Shown: positions 9,758 to 21,021, counted from the first letter of the stretch. The stretch: 64,000 nt of DNA from Symsagittifera roscoffensis (GCF_963678635.1 NC_087062.1:32647651-32711650), one strand, 5' to 3'. The notes: generated from the sequence alone by a model not told the origin. Numbers and translations: made by a program.

Positions 9758-11853
9758 TGATAGCTACAACACCCTCAAGCAGAAATGTGAAGACTCGCAA
9801 GAGGAAGAGAGAAGTAGAAGGATTGGGGAGTCCTTCAGTGGAGGCTGTTTCGGAAGGAAACTTGAGAGAGACGGCGCCCATGGTTTTGGCTCGATGCAAG
9901 ACGGCGGCATACAAGAACAGCTCGGAGCTCAGAAGACCACTTGAAGTAGAAAGGGAAATAGAGACTTCCACCAGTTCGACATCGGAGGAAGACTTCAAGC
10001 CTCAGAAGGTAAACGTAAAGAGAGGTTCAACGAACGGACAGACATGGGAAGTGGATATCGGCAAAGAATGGATCTCAAAGGCACATCAGGACATGGGCAA
10101 GCAAGTGACGAGTGATCCATTGGAGAAGAACAAGACGAGGAACACTTCCCGGACGTGGTGGGTGGCCCTTGAAACATTGAGAGAAATGGAGGACTGCTGG
10201 AAGAAGTTGGACAGTGGAGTAGCTCGCAAGCGACGCAATTGGGCCACCCAGCAAAAGGCCGAGGTTAATAAAATAGAAATGGCAAATCATCTGAAGAGGT
10301 CCTGGCAGAGTTTGTTGAAGGATCATTTTGAAGAAGCAATGAGGACACCCTCATCAGCACCACCATTAATGGCGAATCCCTTCGTTAGAACTGCAGGACA
10401 ATTAATGTTCACCTGGAGTCTGGTGGGAATAGAGTTGGAAACACTGACTTCGTATGACAGGCTGAAGTTGGGAAGCAAGAAGATAGATGTGTATCAGGCA
10501 CTGATGCAACACGTAGCCAGGGACAATTCAGGCTTGAGCCTGGCTAGAAGAAAGGATGCCACGTGTTTCTCGAGATGGATAAGGTCGATGATGTCTGATA
10601 GCACCATCCTGGCATGCCAACAGAGAGCAAGCGGAAGTAAAACCATGGAAAAAAGAGTCTCAACGATCATCTTGAACGTATATCAGAGTACAGGAATAGA
10701 AAAGGAAGATGGTTCCAGACAATCCCTAGAGAACCACAGAAAGCTAGACGAGGTGCGGAGGTTTTATAATAAGAAGTTCGAAGAAGAACATGATGTTCAT
10801 CGTAACCTGGCCTCGTCAGAGCAGTACTCGAGACTCAGCGAGAAGGAGGAATACCAATATGTGTCGGGAGTAATGGGAATAGCCTACAACCCCTTCTTAG
10901 ACTCGGAAACTGGAGGCGCCCACAGAAACCATGAGGTAGCGGAGCTACTGAAGTTTTGGACAGAAAGAATAATGGAAATAGACGCGGTGGAAAAAGAGGG
11001 GCCGAGCTTGGGCCTGATTCTTGAGAAAACACCAGAGTTGGTAAGCATACCGCGCTCGAACAAGAGAGTTGAAGTGAACATGGGCGATGGAAATGGCTTG
11101 TTAACCACGAACTTGGGAGTGGTATGGAAGCTATTAAGACCCTCCTGGTGTCCACATCCCCACGCGAGTCTGATCGAGGAAACCACCGAGCGAGTGAGGT
11201 TAGCTCCAACGGAAGATGAAGATCTGGCAAAGTTGAGTGTGCTGCATAAGCTAATCTCACCTCAGATGCAAGAGCCAAGCGAAAAGACGAACAATCCCGG
11301 GTCAGCGAAGAAATTGGAGCCGGGTAGTTGTCTGGATTCGAAGTGTGGAAACGGAGAGCACACCTGCGATGGACGGTCATGCGTCAGAATACTGTCCTTT
11401 CAAAAAGAAGACCTGGTCACTTGGTTCGAAGACATCACGGAAAGGGAGAGAAGTGAAGTGCAAATAGTAGCGGAGTGTTACGCGAGAACCACGGTGAATA
11501 TAGCGACGGCTCTCGGATTCTTCTCGAGAATGTGTAGTTTGCAGTCATTGGAAAGACTAGAGTCTGAACACCATTGGGTGACGGCGTTGAGCGTAGAATC
11601 ATGGCCTGGGGTGTTGCAGGTGACTCAAAAACACATCCGGAGCTGGAAAGTTGGTCTTGAGGCAGAAATGGGGTTTCCCATGAGCGACGCTTATGGCCTG
11701 CCATTGAACGCAAAATCCCTGATAGGGTCAATGATGGCCAACTTGTGCGGAAGTCACTACCCACTGCACATGGCGATGGTGGAAGCATCCAGCCAGAGAG
11801 TACTGGTGGACAAGGCCTTCTCAGTGCGTGCCCAAGTGCGTGAGGTTGGCTAG
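9724..11853 (+). CDS. Element A ORF of unknown function
   Basis: About 709 codons, in the -1 frame relative to the ORF that ends at 9757, with no convincing ATG at its start. The N-terminus has a basic patch (KTRKRKREVE). The middle and C-terminal parts look globular and have Trp and Cys residues (DSKCGNGEHTCDGRSC), but I recognise no family. It ends at 11853, inside the start of the next ORF in another frame. It is probably a fragment of one longer ancestral reading frame separated by frameshift mutations. Confidence 0.45.
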   Translation: MEGLDREVESVMIATTPSSRNVKTRKRKREVEGLGSPSVEAVSEGNLRETAPMVLARCKTAAYKNSSELRRPLEVEREIETSTSSTSEEDFKPQKVNVKRGSTNGQTWEVDIGKEWISKAHQDMGKQVTSDPLEKNKTRNTSRTWWVALETLREMEDCWKKLDSGVARKRRNWATQQKAEVNKIEMANHLKRSWQSLLKDHFEEAMRTPSSAPPLMANPFVRTAGQLMFTWSLVGIELETLTSYDRLKLGSKKIDVYQALMQHVARDNSGLSLARRKDATCFSRWIRSMMSDSTILACQQRASGSKTMEKRVSTIILNVYQSTGIEKEDGSRQSLENHRKLDEVRRFYNKKFEEEHDVHRNLASSEQYSRLSEKEEYQYVSGVMGIAYNPFLDSETGGAHRNHEVAELLKFWTERIMEIDAVEKEGPSLGLILEKTPELVSIPRSNKRVEVNMGDGNGLLTTNLGVVWKLLRPSWCPHPHASLIEETTERVRLAPTEDEDLAKLSVLHKLISPQMQEPSEKTNNPGSAKKLEPGSCLDSKCGNGEHTCDGRSCVRILSFQKEDLVTWFEDITERERSEVQIVAECYARTTVNIATALGFFSRMCSLQSLERLESEHHWVTALSVESWPGVLQVTQKHIRSWKVGLEAEMGFPMSDAYGLPLNAKSLIGSMMANLCGSHYPLHMAMVEASSQRVLVDKAFSVRAQVREVG

Positions 11854-12919
11854 GATATCGCATCACTCGCACAAGTTGTTGAGAAAAATCAGAGGGACAG
11901 TACCAAAAGAATTGAGAGATGACTTGAGTGAAATCTGGGGAGAAGAACTTTTGAAGCTGGAGAGAGAGAACAAAAGCGATCACGAGAGACAAAACGTGAT
12001 CGGAAAACCTGTGGGAAGTGCTCCAAACCTGGAAGATAACGACACGATGCATGAGAAAATGATGGAGCTTGAGCCTCTCTTGGAAGCCTCGGGGGAGCGT
12101 AACCTCAGGAGCATTGAGATCACCCATGGAGAATGCCCAAGCCACTGTTTGGCGCAAACGGTGTGGTATCCAGATCACAAGAACCTTTGCCTGGTATGGG
12201 ATATGGAAGAAATCCGGTCGATCGGACTACCGGATCACCGACAGAAGGTGACGATCTTGGTAGTGAGTACGATGTTGGCTCTGAGATGGATAGAAGAGAA
12301 TATAACGAAGTATCGGGAAGCGGGGACGCCAACGGCTGAGTCAATATACGCGATAGACTACAGTAGGAGACTCGAGTTGTTTGAGACTGCGTGCAAGGTA
12401 TTCGCCATACCAACGGAAGTCAGACATGTCTGGAGCCGTTTGAGGTACTTCCCATGGTTTCGGGCGACGCTGACGTCCTGGTTGTACATGACAACGAAAG
12501 ATCACATGAGAAAACATCAAAAGGAGTATCGACAGTTCCAGGCCGAGATTGGGCCGGAAGCTTTCAAGAGACCCCTGTTAACCCATCGTAATGCGATCAC
12601 GACAGGATGGAAGAGAGTGGGTAAAATGTCTAGAGACAATACCAAAGCGAGGGAATCGATACTAGAGGAGGACCTGACGAAGAACGTGAGCTTGAGCCTG
12701 CACAATTCCTTTTGTTTGAACCGGGAATCAAGGGTGAAGGCACTACCCAACCAAGCAAAGAGGTTGCAAGAGCAAAGAGAATGGATGCGATCCTACGAGC
12801 AGCTGAAGGCTTGGGAGGAGATTGTGATTAGCTCCGATGATGAAGAGGAACTGTTGAGACAGTTTGCCGTATCTAGTACTTCAGGGTGCAGTACCTCCAA
12901 GGCGAAGAGTGCGAGATGA
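11828..12919 (+). CDS. Element A last ORF, unknown function
   Basis: About 363 codons, overlapping the preceding ORF by 26 nt in a different frame and beginning without an ATG, so a frameshifted continuation is likely. Seen: a basic N-terminus, a Trp-rich middle (TEVRHVWSRLRYFPWFRATL), and an acidic tail (ISSDDEEELL). No recognised domain. It is followed at 12.94-13.35 kb by the 3' untranslated region and the LTR. Confidence 0.45.
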   Translation: MPKCVRLARISHHSHKLLRKIRGTVPKELRDDLSEIWGEELLKLERENKSDHERQNVIGKPVGSAPNLEDNDTMHEKMMELEPLLEASGERNLRSIEITHGECPSHCLAQTVWYPDHKNLCLVWDMEEIRSIGLPDHRQKVTILVVSTMLALRWIEENITKYREAGTPTAESIYAIDYSRRLELFETACKVFAIPTEVRHVWSRLRYFPWFRATLTSWLYMTTKDHMRKHQKEYRQFQAEIGPEAFKRPLLTHRNAITTGWKRVGKMSRDNTKARESILEEDLTKNVSLSLHNSFCLNRESRVKALPNQAKRLQEQREWMRSYEQLKAWEEIVISSDDEEELLRQFAVSSTSGCSTSKAKSAR

Positions 12920-13346
12920 GCAGGTGGCTCGAATAGATCTTGAGTCTTGAGAGGGAAAGGGGGCTTGAGCGTGGATCCAGGTGAAACCTGGGTTCACGAA
13001 AAAGAAATTTTAACAAAACAAGATATTGTTATTAATATGCTATATCTATTATATAAACGAAAATGCTGCATGACAATTTCCTAATTAAATGGGACAAAAG
13101 AAATTTTAAATTGGCTTGAAAAGCGAGAAATCAAGGGTGCAGGTGTGTGCAGATTTTGATTGCTGTTTAGCGATAATGTGAAAATTTTACATGGCTGTGA
13201 ATTTTGGGGTGTAGATAAGCTTAAGTCTGCTGCAAACTTCTGTAAATGACCACTGGCACTGTATCTTGAGTAACACTCGGTTTTCTGGGACTCACTGACA
13301 GAAGACAGCACGCGATGAGGACATCGATCTCAAGTCCGGGGAGTAT
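12920..13346 (+). other. Element A 3' untranslated region and polypurine-tract candidates
   Basis: No ORF. Purine-rich gagagggaaaggggg at about 12950-12963 and aagtccggggagta ending at 13346 are both candidate polypurine tracts. The second abuts the tgtgccag LTR start and is preferred. Several cttgag hexamers occur here. Confidence 0.4.
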
Positions 13347-14110
13347 GTGCCAGTCGGTCATATTTGGAAGTTTGACCTTGAGAGAAGCAAAAAGCACTTG
13401 ATTTTGGAGTGAAATTTAATATTTCAAAATTTCGAATGGAACCTGTCATGCACGATTTTCTCGCGATAACTGAAAATCAGAAAAGAGAAGTCAGAACGAT
13501 CGAGTGACAATCGCGGGAAAGTTGCTAGAAAAATCAGTGGGAAATTGCTATTCGCAATTTCAGTAGCAATAATAATCGAGAGTAGAGCTGTCCCATCTAA
13601 AACAGAGACGAGCGCATTCCCACGAACTGGATTGTTGTGATTGGAGTACTATTATTAACTGGACCAGAGTGAACCTTCGGTGGAAAGGTGGACAGCTAGA
13701 GTGTCCCAATGGTTCACGAGAATTTACAGTCTAGAGTAAAAACTTGTTCTTGTTATTAAAACTGACTAACATTAAACTCATTTTAGTTACTTTATTGATT
13801 CTTGAGTTGCTCACCGACTTATTTACTTCCTGGTTCTTGAGCGTGCTACAATGTGAGTACTAATTTAAATTTCTAGAGTGTGTTTTATAATTGGTATGTT
13901 GAGGTAAGGCGAGTTTTAGGTTGATCCATCTGAAATGGATCAAAGTTCCACTGTCTAATAAAAAGTAACTTAACGGATTGTTCCGACCCGGTTTTTAACG
14001 GCGTTCATGTATTTTGGGTATCTAGAGACCTAAGTATGGGGACGTTTCTAATTCTAGAGTGGGGGGATATTTTAGTAGTAGCCTTTAAGCTGTAACGGGT
14101 CGTAGTCTCA
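13347..14110 (+). repeat. Element A 3' LTR (right edge approximate)
   Basis: It starts tgtgccagtcgg directly after a purine-rich tract. Much of it is found in reverse complement at 17.0-17.8 kb and again at 19.7-20.5 kb, for example the gatccat..atggatc palindrome and the ttttaacggcgttc and ttctagagtggggg blocks. An aataaa polyadenylation signal sits at about 13957-13962 and is conserved in the inverted copies. Homology fades after about 14085, so the right edge could lie between 14085 and 14110. Confidence 0.6.
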
Positions 14111-14314
14111 TGTCACAAGCGAACCGAATTGGCTCCGACTGATTTGAGGTACAAAAACACAAGAGATAGTGTCCCTGACTCTTGAGCCAATGGTTATAGG
14201 GCCTATTTTTCTTAAGCCTCATGTGTGACTGCAGTAGACGAATGTTACAGCTCGTTAAAATTTGTCTCCATTGAATTGCATCTAATGCTGATGGGACGTG
14301 ACTTCCATATGTTT

Positions 14315-14640
14315 TCATTGCGGCTTTGCGTATTTTAAGGCCATTAAGTTTGTCGAATATTGAATGATGATTTGTGAATGATTTTTAATGCTGGAGGTGC
14401 CATTAAAAATACAATTAGCGTCTGCCTTTACTGGTTTTGGATGATTGTCATGTTCCACTTGTAGAACAGTTTTGGTTCCAGTTTTTTCATCACGATGGAG
14501 TATTCCTCTAATTGATTCATCGTTCAAGCATCTTAATGCATTTGATATTTTATCAGCACCCAAGTGCTTGTCAAATTCTTTGAATTCATTTTGTTCTCTT
14601 TTTACAGATTTTTGCGATTTTCATGTATCGCTGTCGCTCC
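14315..14640 (-). pseudogene. Unrecognised decayed coding remnant
   Basis: An open frame of about 80 codons (from about 14563) that continues upstream to a stop near 14600. It reads like a charged, once-translated protein (HRDEKTGTKTVLQVEHDNHP) but I do not recognise it. It may belong with the Cys-rich finger fragment just upstream on the same strand. Confidence 0.25.
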
Positions 14641-14677
14641 TGTAGCAATGATTCAAACGTTTATTTGTTCCACATGT

Positions 14678-15210
14678 CTAGTCTTCGATCGATGGTTTTA
14701 TGGTTGGAGCCATCGTCTCCGTTTTTGTACGAGCTAGAGTCAGATATGGCATTGATGCCATAAGAGCTTTTTCTGCACGCGTGTCAAGCGTAGCGGTTAC
14801 CGATAGTAGGTTATTGAGTGTGTTAACTAACTTGTAAAGAGTCTTATTTTTACTCAGAATAAATAAGATTGATTTCCAATGGACTGCTTTCTGGTGGATT
14901 TCTTGTAGTTCAGCGGCATGCGTTCCTGGAAGGCTGCATGACCAGAAGCTCGCATTTTCCTCTTCATTCACATGGGTAGCTGGTTCATCGGTTGGTCTGC
15001 TTCGTTTGTGCGGTTTAGTATTCAAGCATGCTTTGCATGTGAAACCATTGTAGTAATCTTCGCTGGAGGATAAGCCACTGCATTTGAAATCCATAAACGC
15101 TCCGCATTTGTAGCACCTAATGCACCCACCTCGTAGGTGGTTAGAACATTTTGAGTATTGCGTTTGTGGCGAAATGTTTGTCGAATTGTGGGGAGCTGTG
15201 GTTTTAAGGG
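14678..15210 (-). pseudogene. Retrotransposon ORF1-like fragment with a PHD-type Cys-rich finger
   Basis: The frame is open on the minus strand from about 15210 to the stop at 14678. It contains a Cys-rich finger: YSKCSNH, CIRCYKCGAFMDFKCSGL and FTCKAC, spaced as in the PHD-like fingers (the CSGL block is typical) found in ORF1 of CR1/Jockey-type LINEs. A helical, Ser/Thr/Lys-rich tail follows. No reverse transcriptase is visible nearby, so this is an isolated remnant. The alternative is a domesticated host exon. Confidence 0.4.
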
Positions 15211-15488
15211 GAATACATCAAAATATCATCACATAGTTTACAGGTAAATGTGTAATTTTCAAAGGATGAAAAATGAATGCCATCTCGGCTGTAAGTTTTA
15301 TTGGATAGACACAAATTTCGTGAACCATTAATTGGGCTAGAGAAGTGTCAACTCAATGGATTATGTACTGCAGAATTTAGCTGCAAAAAATTCCTGTTTA
15401 CAGGAGCGATAGTCGATGGACGGTTTTTAAGAGTTATTATGGTGGCGGTATTGAATTTAAAAATTATCAGATCAATTAAATTTTGTAG

Positions 15489-16025
15489 TTATTGAAATAT
15501 GCAAAATATGCAGGTACTCGACGACGATGATCGTTGAAACCGGCGATCAAAATTTATAAATGAATGGTCAAATGGTAGATATTGGAGTACTATATTGATT
15601 AAATTGTTAACTGTTGCGTTGTGATATGAGCAAACTTCTGAATGTATGCTCTCCCTATGCATGTGTTTTGTCATTGAGGTTTCAAATGCAATTGTGTCAG
15701 CATTCGATGGAAGTTCGTAATCAGTGAACTGTATCATTGGTATAATTTGAACAAGATGTAACAACGCAGATCCACTGAATGAACTGAAGGGTCGTTTAAT
15801 AAAAATGATTGTAATCATGAAAGAACTACAACCTGGAATATGTTGATTCGAGCTAGTTGTCGATGGGAGATGTCGATATGGGCCAGTCCAATAATCACTT
15901 TTCCAAATAGTATACGATACTTTGTCATGCCGTTTGCCGCGTTTTCTGAAAACCCCGAGAATACAAATGCTCTACCGGCGCACCACGAATCATCTATAAT
16001 GATTTGTGAAACAGGCGAGTATAAT
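15489..16025 (-). pseudogene. Unrecognised minus-strand coding segments, truncated at the duplication junction
   Basis: Two open stretches on the minus strand (about 16025-15840 and 15818-15489) can be joined by a 45-50 bp GT-AG interval (gttgtag..cccttcag). The first reads like a globular domain (GRAFVFSGFSENA, YRILFGKVIIG); the second contains FTDYELPSNADT. I do not recognise the family. The segment is cut by the left edge of the 2.69-kb tandem duplication at 16026, so it is incomplete. Confidence 0.25.
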
Positions 16026-17039
16026 TAATAAGTTTATCGCAACAAAATGGCTGATGGTATTTTATTTGGTATTTTTTCTTAGTTTTTTTTTCCGACTCAG
16101 TGAGGGTTTACAACTAAGTTTTGTCGGCTGGGTAGCCGCCCGATAAACGATAGTAAGAGTTAATTGATTGCTAGTGATTTTTTTCTGCTTAATAACCAAA
16201 GCAGGTTTTTTTTTCTAAATTGATTTCTACAATAACTCACAGTCGTAACTTGATTTTTGGGTCATTCCCCCGGATTGGCACAGTCGAAACCGCCGATGCA
16301 CGCAAGAAAAAACTTAATTAGTTAGCACCGGAAATCTAATGAAAAGGAGGCTCAGAATGTTCTAACATTCAAAATTTTCTAGAATTCAAATGTTCTAGAA
16401 TTCAAATTTCGATTTGAACTGGAACATTTCTGGGAAATGCGAAAAACGGCCATTCCGACCAAAAAATAGAAAAACAGACAACAACGACACAGCCGAATTT
16501 ACGAGACTGAAATCAATCGGAAGAAATTAAGAAAGAAACGAAGCCTCTGTCATGGCAGCAAGACACGATAAGGCGCTTATCTGAAGAAGATTGAACGAAA
16601 GGAAGGTCCAATGGGACATCCGGAACGGATCCGAACCCTCCCGTGCCACAAAATCGGAGAGATAACGACGTTATCTCCGGGAGAACACGGAATTAGAGGC
16701 GCGGTGCCCAGAGACAGTTAGAGACATTAAATAGACGTTTTAGATTTAATTAACTCCAATTTTGTAAAGTATTCCAGAGCATGAGTAGTTAGAGACGAGG
16801 AAAGAGTCAATCCATCTCCAATTGATTTAGTATATAACTGTCGCTAAAAAAATTAAATTATGGTTTTCTAGCCGTGTTTCTAATAGTAATCTCATAGTCT
16901 GGGGATCCAAGACACAGCTATGTGGTTATTTTCGCATGTAAACGAAAGCTGATTTAAAATAATTTGGCTGATAGCCTAAAAATGGTAATTTTTTTACTTT
17001 GCCCTTAACAGACCAAAAAAACTGGCTAGGACTAGACGG

Positions 17040-17802
17040 TTAAAAACGAGTAGAATTAAGGTTACTGACGTTAAACAGTCGTCAATTGGTTACTGCGAAA
17101 ATACCCCCACTCTAGAAATAAGAACGCCCCCATGCTCAGGTCTCAAAATACCTAAAACACACGAACGCCGTTAAAAACAGGGTCGGAACCTTACGTATAC
17201 CGTTAGTTTTTATTGGACAGTAGACCTTTGATCCATTTCGGATGGATCAACCTAAAAACTGTCCCTAACTCAACATAACAATTTAAAACACACTCAAAAA
17301 ATGTAAATGGGTAAATACATACCGACACGACCTCTAGAATTGAGTAACTAAATTGTAAAGCAACTCTAGAATTGATTTGGTAATTAAGTTTGACTCAGAA
17401 AATTTGAAATAAATAAGTTTTAGCTCAGGAAACAAGTTTTCTATCTGGACCATTGGGCAGCTTCAGCTGTCCACTTTTCCACTCAAGGTTCACTCTGGTC
17501 CACTCGATCCCTTTCTCTATCTGATATCTGTCACTCTCGATTCTCCGCCAGGAACAAGACATCTCTACTCTCGTTTGATTAATGGTAAAATTGCTAATAG
17601 CAATTTTACTCTACTATATTTCAGCAAATTTCCTGCAATTATTACTCGATTCTTCTGATTGATTTCTTTTAGCATTTTCAGTTGTCACGAGAAACTTGAG
17701 CATGACAGGTTCGATTCGAAATTTTGAAAAATTTATTCTCCCCAAAATTGAGATTAAACGTTCAGCTCAAGGTCAAACTTCCAAATTTGACCGACTGGCA
17801 CA
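17040..17802 (-). repeat. Element-A-type LTR in inverted orientation (copy 1)
   Basis: The reverse complement begins tgtgccagtcggtcaaatttgg at 17802 and aligns with the element A LTR through to about 17090-17040, including the aataaa signal and the gatccat/atggatc palindrome. It is clearly diverged by many substitutions, so it is an older insertion or another subfamily. No coding element is attached, so it is probably a solo LTR, but the left edge is not resolved. Confidence 0.6.
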
Positions 17803-17959
17803 TTTGATAGTTTTTCTGAAATTGAGTATAGCCTGTTACAAAAAAAACGATCATTTTTTTTCAATTTTTTCCATGCAACTTCGTAATTTCCGTCTCATCT
17901 TTAGTCTCTAGCTTGCAATGCTGCGTTCCGCTGCGCAGTGCCGATTCCAATTAATTTTT

Positions 17960-18148
17960 TCAGACACTTTCTCGTTTCATACGACTCTTAATTTGTTGTT
18001 CTGCCCTTTCTCGATTAAAATTTTCATTCGATATTTCTGGACCCTTCAAAACACTTGAAGTTGGAGCGTCTAATTGATTATTTTGCTCCTCCGCAAGGTT
18101 GTTTGAAAATTCCATTGTCATTGTACCTAACTCTGTTTTATTTCTCAT
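17960..18148 (-). CDS. Small ORF of 62 codons, unknown (copy 1)
   Basis: It starts MRNKTELGTMTMEF and is hydrophilic and Asn/Glu/Lys-rich, with no signal peptide or membrane segment. It lies 180 bp downstream of the ABCG2-like 3' end on the same strand and is repeated at 20654-20842. It could be the first exon of a former downstream gene, or chance. Confidence 0.2.
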   Translation of the reverse strand: MRNKTELGTMTMEFSNNLAEEQNNQLDAPTSSVLKGPEISNENFNRERAEQQIKSRMKRESV

Positions 18149-18327
18149 CGCCGATTTTCTACCATTAATTTACGGCGAATGGCCCAAGAAACAAAAAATT
18201 TGAGAATTTATTCATTTTGCATATATACATACATTTTTTTCAAATCAATTTTATTTTTTGCTTGATGGTTCAAAATTGGGTTGACTAATAATTATAAGAA
18301 GTGAAAATTTTGCGCATACTGTTTTGC

Positions 18328-18718
18328 TCATTTCTGCTTCTTCGTGAAGATAATTTTTGTGAAAGTAGCTGAGAAAGTTACTACTATAATGATGAAAAGA
18401 ATCACCACGCTGAGCCATAGATCTTCGGCGTCATGGCCAATACCTTGCTGTTTAAGAATGTCAACCCCATTCTCGCACGTGTACTGGCTCTTGTACGTGT
18501 TGTTGTTCAACTCAAATGTCCTGGTTCCACAAAACTCCAAGTTTTCGGTTTGTGATGCTGTCATAGGGCCAAGGCTGTGCCGGGTGATGCTGATCCATTG
18601 CAACCAGCTAATCCAGGGCTTCATGTCCTCAACATTCATCATTAGACCCCCGAAAATCATGAATGTTATGTAGAAAAGGGTGACAAGTGAGCTCGCAATG
18701 GCAAAGTTCCCTACCAGA
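18328..18718 (-). pseudogene. Truncated duplicate of the ABCG2-like last exon
   Basis: It encodes the last ~130 residues of the ABCG2-like protein (FMIFGGLMMNVEDM to FTKKQK) with the same stop codon as the intact exon, then ends abruptly at the duplication junction 18718. It lacks the ATP-binding domain and most membrane segments, so it cannot make a transporter. Confidence 0.9.
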
Positions 18719-19732
18719 TAATAAGTTTATCGCAACAAAATGGCTGATGGTATTTTATTTGGTATTTTTTCTTAGTTTTTTTTTCCGACTCAGTGAGGGT
18801 TTACAACTAAGTTTTGTCGGCTGGGTAGCCGCCCGATAAACGATAGTAAGAGTTAATTGATTGCTAGTGATTTTTTTCTGCTTAATAACCAAAGCAGGTT
18901 TTTTTTTCTAAATTGATTTCTACAATAACTCACAGTCGTAACTTGATTTTTGGGTCATTCCCCCGGATTGGCACAGTCGAAACCGCCGATGCACGCAAGA
19001 AAAAACTTAATTAGTTAGCACCGGAAATCTAATGAAAAGGAGGCTCAGAATGTTCTAACATTCAAAATTTTCTAGAATTCAAATGTTCTAGAATTCAAAT
19101 TTCGATTTGAACTGGAACATTTCTGGGAAATGCGAAAAACGGCCATTCCGACCAAAAAATAGAAAAACAGACAACAACGACACAGCCGAATTTACGAGAC
19201 TGAAATCAATCGGAAGAAATTAAGAAAGAAACGAAGCCTCTGTCATGGCAGCAAGACACGATAAGGCGCTTATCTGAAGAAGATTGAACGAAAGGAAGGT
19301 CCAATGGGACATCCGGAACGGATCCGAACCCTCCCGTGCCACAAAATCGGAGAGATAACGACGTTATCTCCGGGAGAACACGGAATTAGAGGCGCGGTGC
19401 CCAGAGACAGTTAGAGACATTAAATAGACGTTTTAGATTTAATTAACTCCAATTTTGTAAAGTATTCCAGAGCATGAGTAGTTAGAGACGAGGAAAGAGT
19501 CAATCCATCTCCAATTGATTTAGTATATAACTGTCGCTAAAAAAATTAAATTATGGTTTTCTAGCCGTGTTTCTAATAGTAATCTCATAGTCTGGGGATC
19601 CAAGACACAGCTATGTGGTTATTTTCGCATGTAAACGAAAGCTGATTTAAAATAATTTGGCTGATAGCCTAAAAATGGTAATTTTTTTACTTTGCCCTTA
19701 ACAGACCAAAAAAAACTGGCTAGGACTAGACG

Positions 19733-20496
19733 GTTAAAAACGAGTAGAATTAAGGTTACTGACGTTAAACAGTCGTCAATTGGTTACTGCGAAAATACCC
19801 CCACTCTAGAAATAAGAACGCCCCCATGCTCAGGTCTCAAAATACCTAAAACACACGAACGCCGTTAAAAACAGGGTCGGAACCTTACGTATACCGTTAG
19901 TTTTTATTGGACAGTAGACCTTTGATCCATTTCGGATGGATCAACCTAAAAACTGTCCCTAACTCAACATAACAATTTAAAACACACTCAAAAAATGTAA
20001 ATGGGTAAATACATACCGACACGACCTCTAGAATTGAGTAACTAAATTGTAAAGCAACTCTAGAATTGATTTGGTAATTAAGTTTGACTCAGAAAATTTG
20101 AAATAAATAAGTTTTAGCTCAGGAAACAAGTTTTCTATCTGGACCATTGGGCAGCTTCAGCTGTCCACTTTTCCACTCAAGGTTCACTCTGGTCCACTCG
20201 ATCCCTTTCTCTATCTGATATCTGTCACTCTCGATTCTCCGCCAGGAACAAGACATCTCTACTCTCGTTTGATTAATGGTAAAATTGCTAATAGCAATTT
20301 TACTCTACTATATTTCAGCAAATTTCCTGCAATTATTACTCGATTCTTCTGATTGATTTCTTTTAGCATTTTCAGTTGTCACGAGAAACTTGAGCATGAC
20401 AGGTTCGATTCGAAATTTTGAAAAATTTATTCTCCCCAAAATTGAGATTAAACGTTCAGCTCAAGGTCAAACTTCCAAATTTGACCGACTGGCACA
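19733..20496 (-). repeat. Element-A-type LTR in inverted orientation (copy 2 of the duplication)
   Basis: Duplicate of 17040-17802, carried within the 2.69-kb tandem repeat. Confidence 0.6.
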
Positions 20497-20653
20497 TTTG
20501 ATAGTTTTTCTGAAATTGAGTATAGCCTGTTACAAAAAAAACGATCATTTTTTTTCAATTTTTTCCATGCAACTTCGTAATTTCCGTCTCATCTTTAGTC
20601 TCTAGCTTGCAATGCTGCGTTCCGCTGCGCAGTGCCGATTCCAATTAATTTTT

Positions 20654-20842
20654 TCAGACACTTTCTCGTTTCATACGACTCTTAATTTGTTGTTCTGCCC
20701 TTTCTCGATTAAAATTTTCATTCGATATTTCTGGACCCTTCAAAACACTTGAAGTTGGAGCGTCTAATTGATTATTTTGCTCCTCCGCAAGGTTGTTTGA
20801 AAATTCCATTGTCATTGTACCTAACTCTGTTTTATTTCTCAT
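20654..20842 (-). CDS. Small ORF of 62 codons, unknown (copy 2)
   Basis: Identical duplicate of 17960-18148 within the tandem repeat. Here it overlaps the region just past the likely polyadenylation signal of the ABCG2-like gene. Confidence 0.2.
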   Translation of the reverse strand: MRNKTELGTMTMEFSNNLAEEQNNQLDAPTSSVLKGPEISNENFNRERAEQQIKSRMKRESV

Positions 20843-21021
20843 CGCCGATTTTCTACCATTAATTTACGGCGAATGGCCCAAGAAACAAAAAATTTGAGAA
20901 TTTATTCATTTTGCATATATACATACATTTTTTTCAAATCAATTTTATTTTTTGCTTGATGGTTCAAAATTGGGTTGACTAATAATTATAAGAAGTGAAA
21001 ATTTTGCGCATACTGTTTTGC

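Larger units (their letters stand above)
1..14110 (+). mobile_element. Element A: 3' part of a large Ty3-type LTR retroelement, decayed
   Basis: The element enters from the left window edge, already inside RNase H, and runs through the end of pol, five further long ORF segments and a 3' LTR. All long ORFs are on the plus strand and are visibly GC-richer than the AT-rich flanks. Order is unusual for Ty3 elements: almost 9 kb of coding sequence lies downstream of pol. Damage is evident: an internal deletion in integrase, frame changes near 5390, 5450, 9740 and 11840, and two in-frame TGA codons at 7715 and 7754. The right boundary is approximate because only a diverged inverted LTR copy at 17.0-17.8 kb is available for comparison. 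Capture of SGNH/GDSL ORFs by LTR elements is known from bdelloid rotifers; that this element is related to those is not claimed. Confidence 0.8.
16026..18718. repeat. Tandem duplication, copy 1 (2.69 kb)
   Basis: Nearly identical, base for base, to 18719-21412; the only difference noticed is one extra A in an A-run (about 17025 versus 19718). It contains an inverted element-A-type LTR (17.0-17.8 kb), a 62-codon minus-strand ORF (17960-18148) and the last part of the ABCG2-like terminal exon (18328-18718). The junction at 18718/18719 joins exon sequence directly to aataagtttatc, with almost no microhomology. Confidence 0.95.

Noticed and set aside
15840-16025. PARP-like ADP-ribosyltransferase fragment (FSENA..Y..ILFGKVIIG)
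   Set aside because: The resemblance covers only one short block and lacks the catalytic His/Glu context; too weak to claim, although an ADP-ribose theme would have been attractive here.
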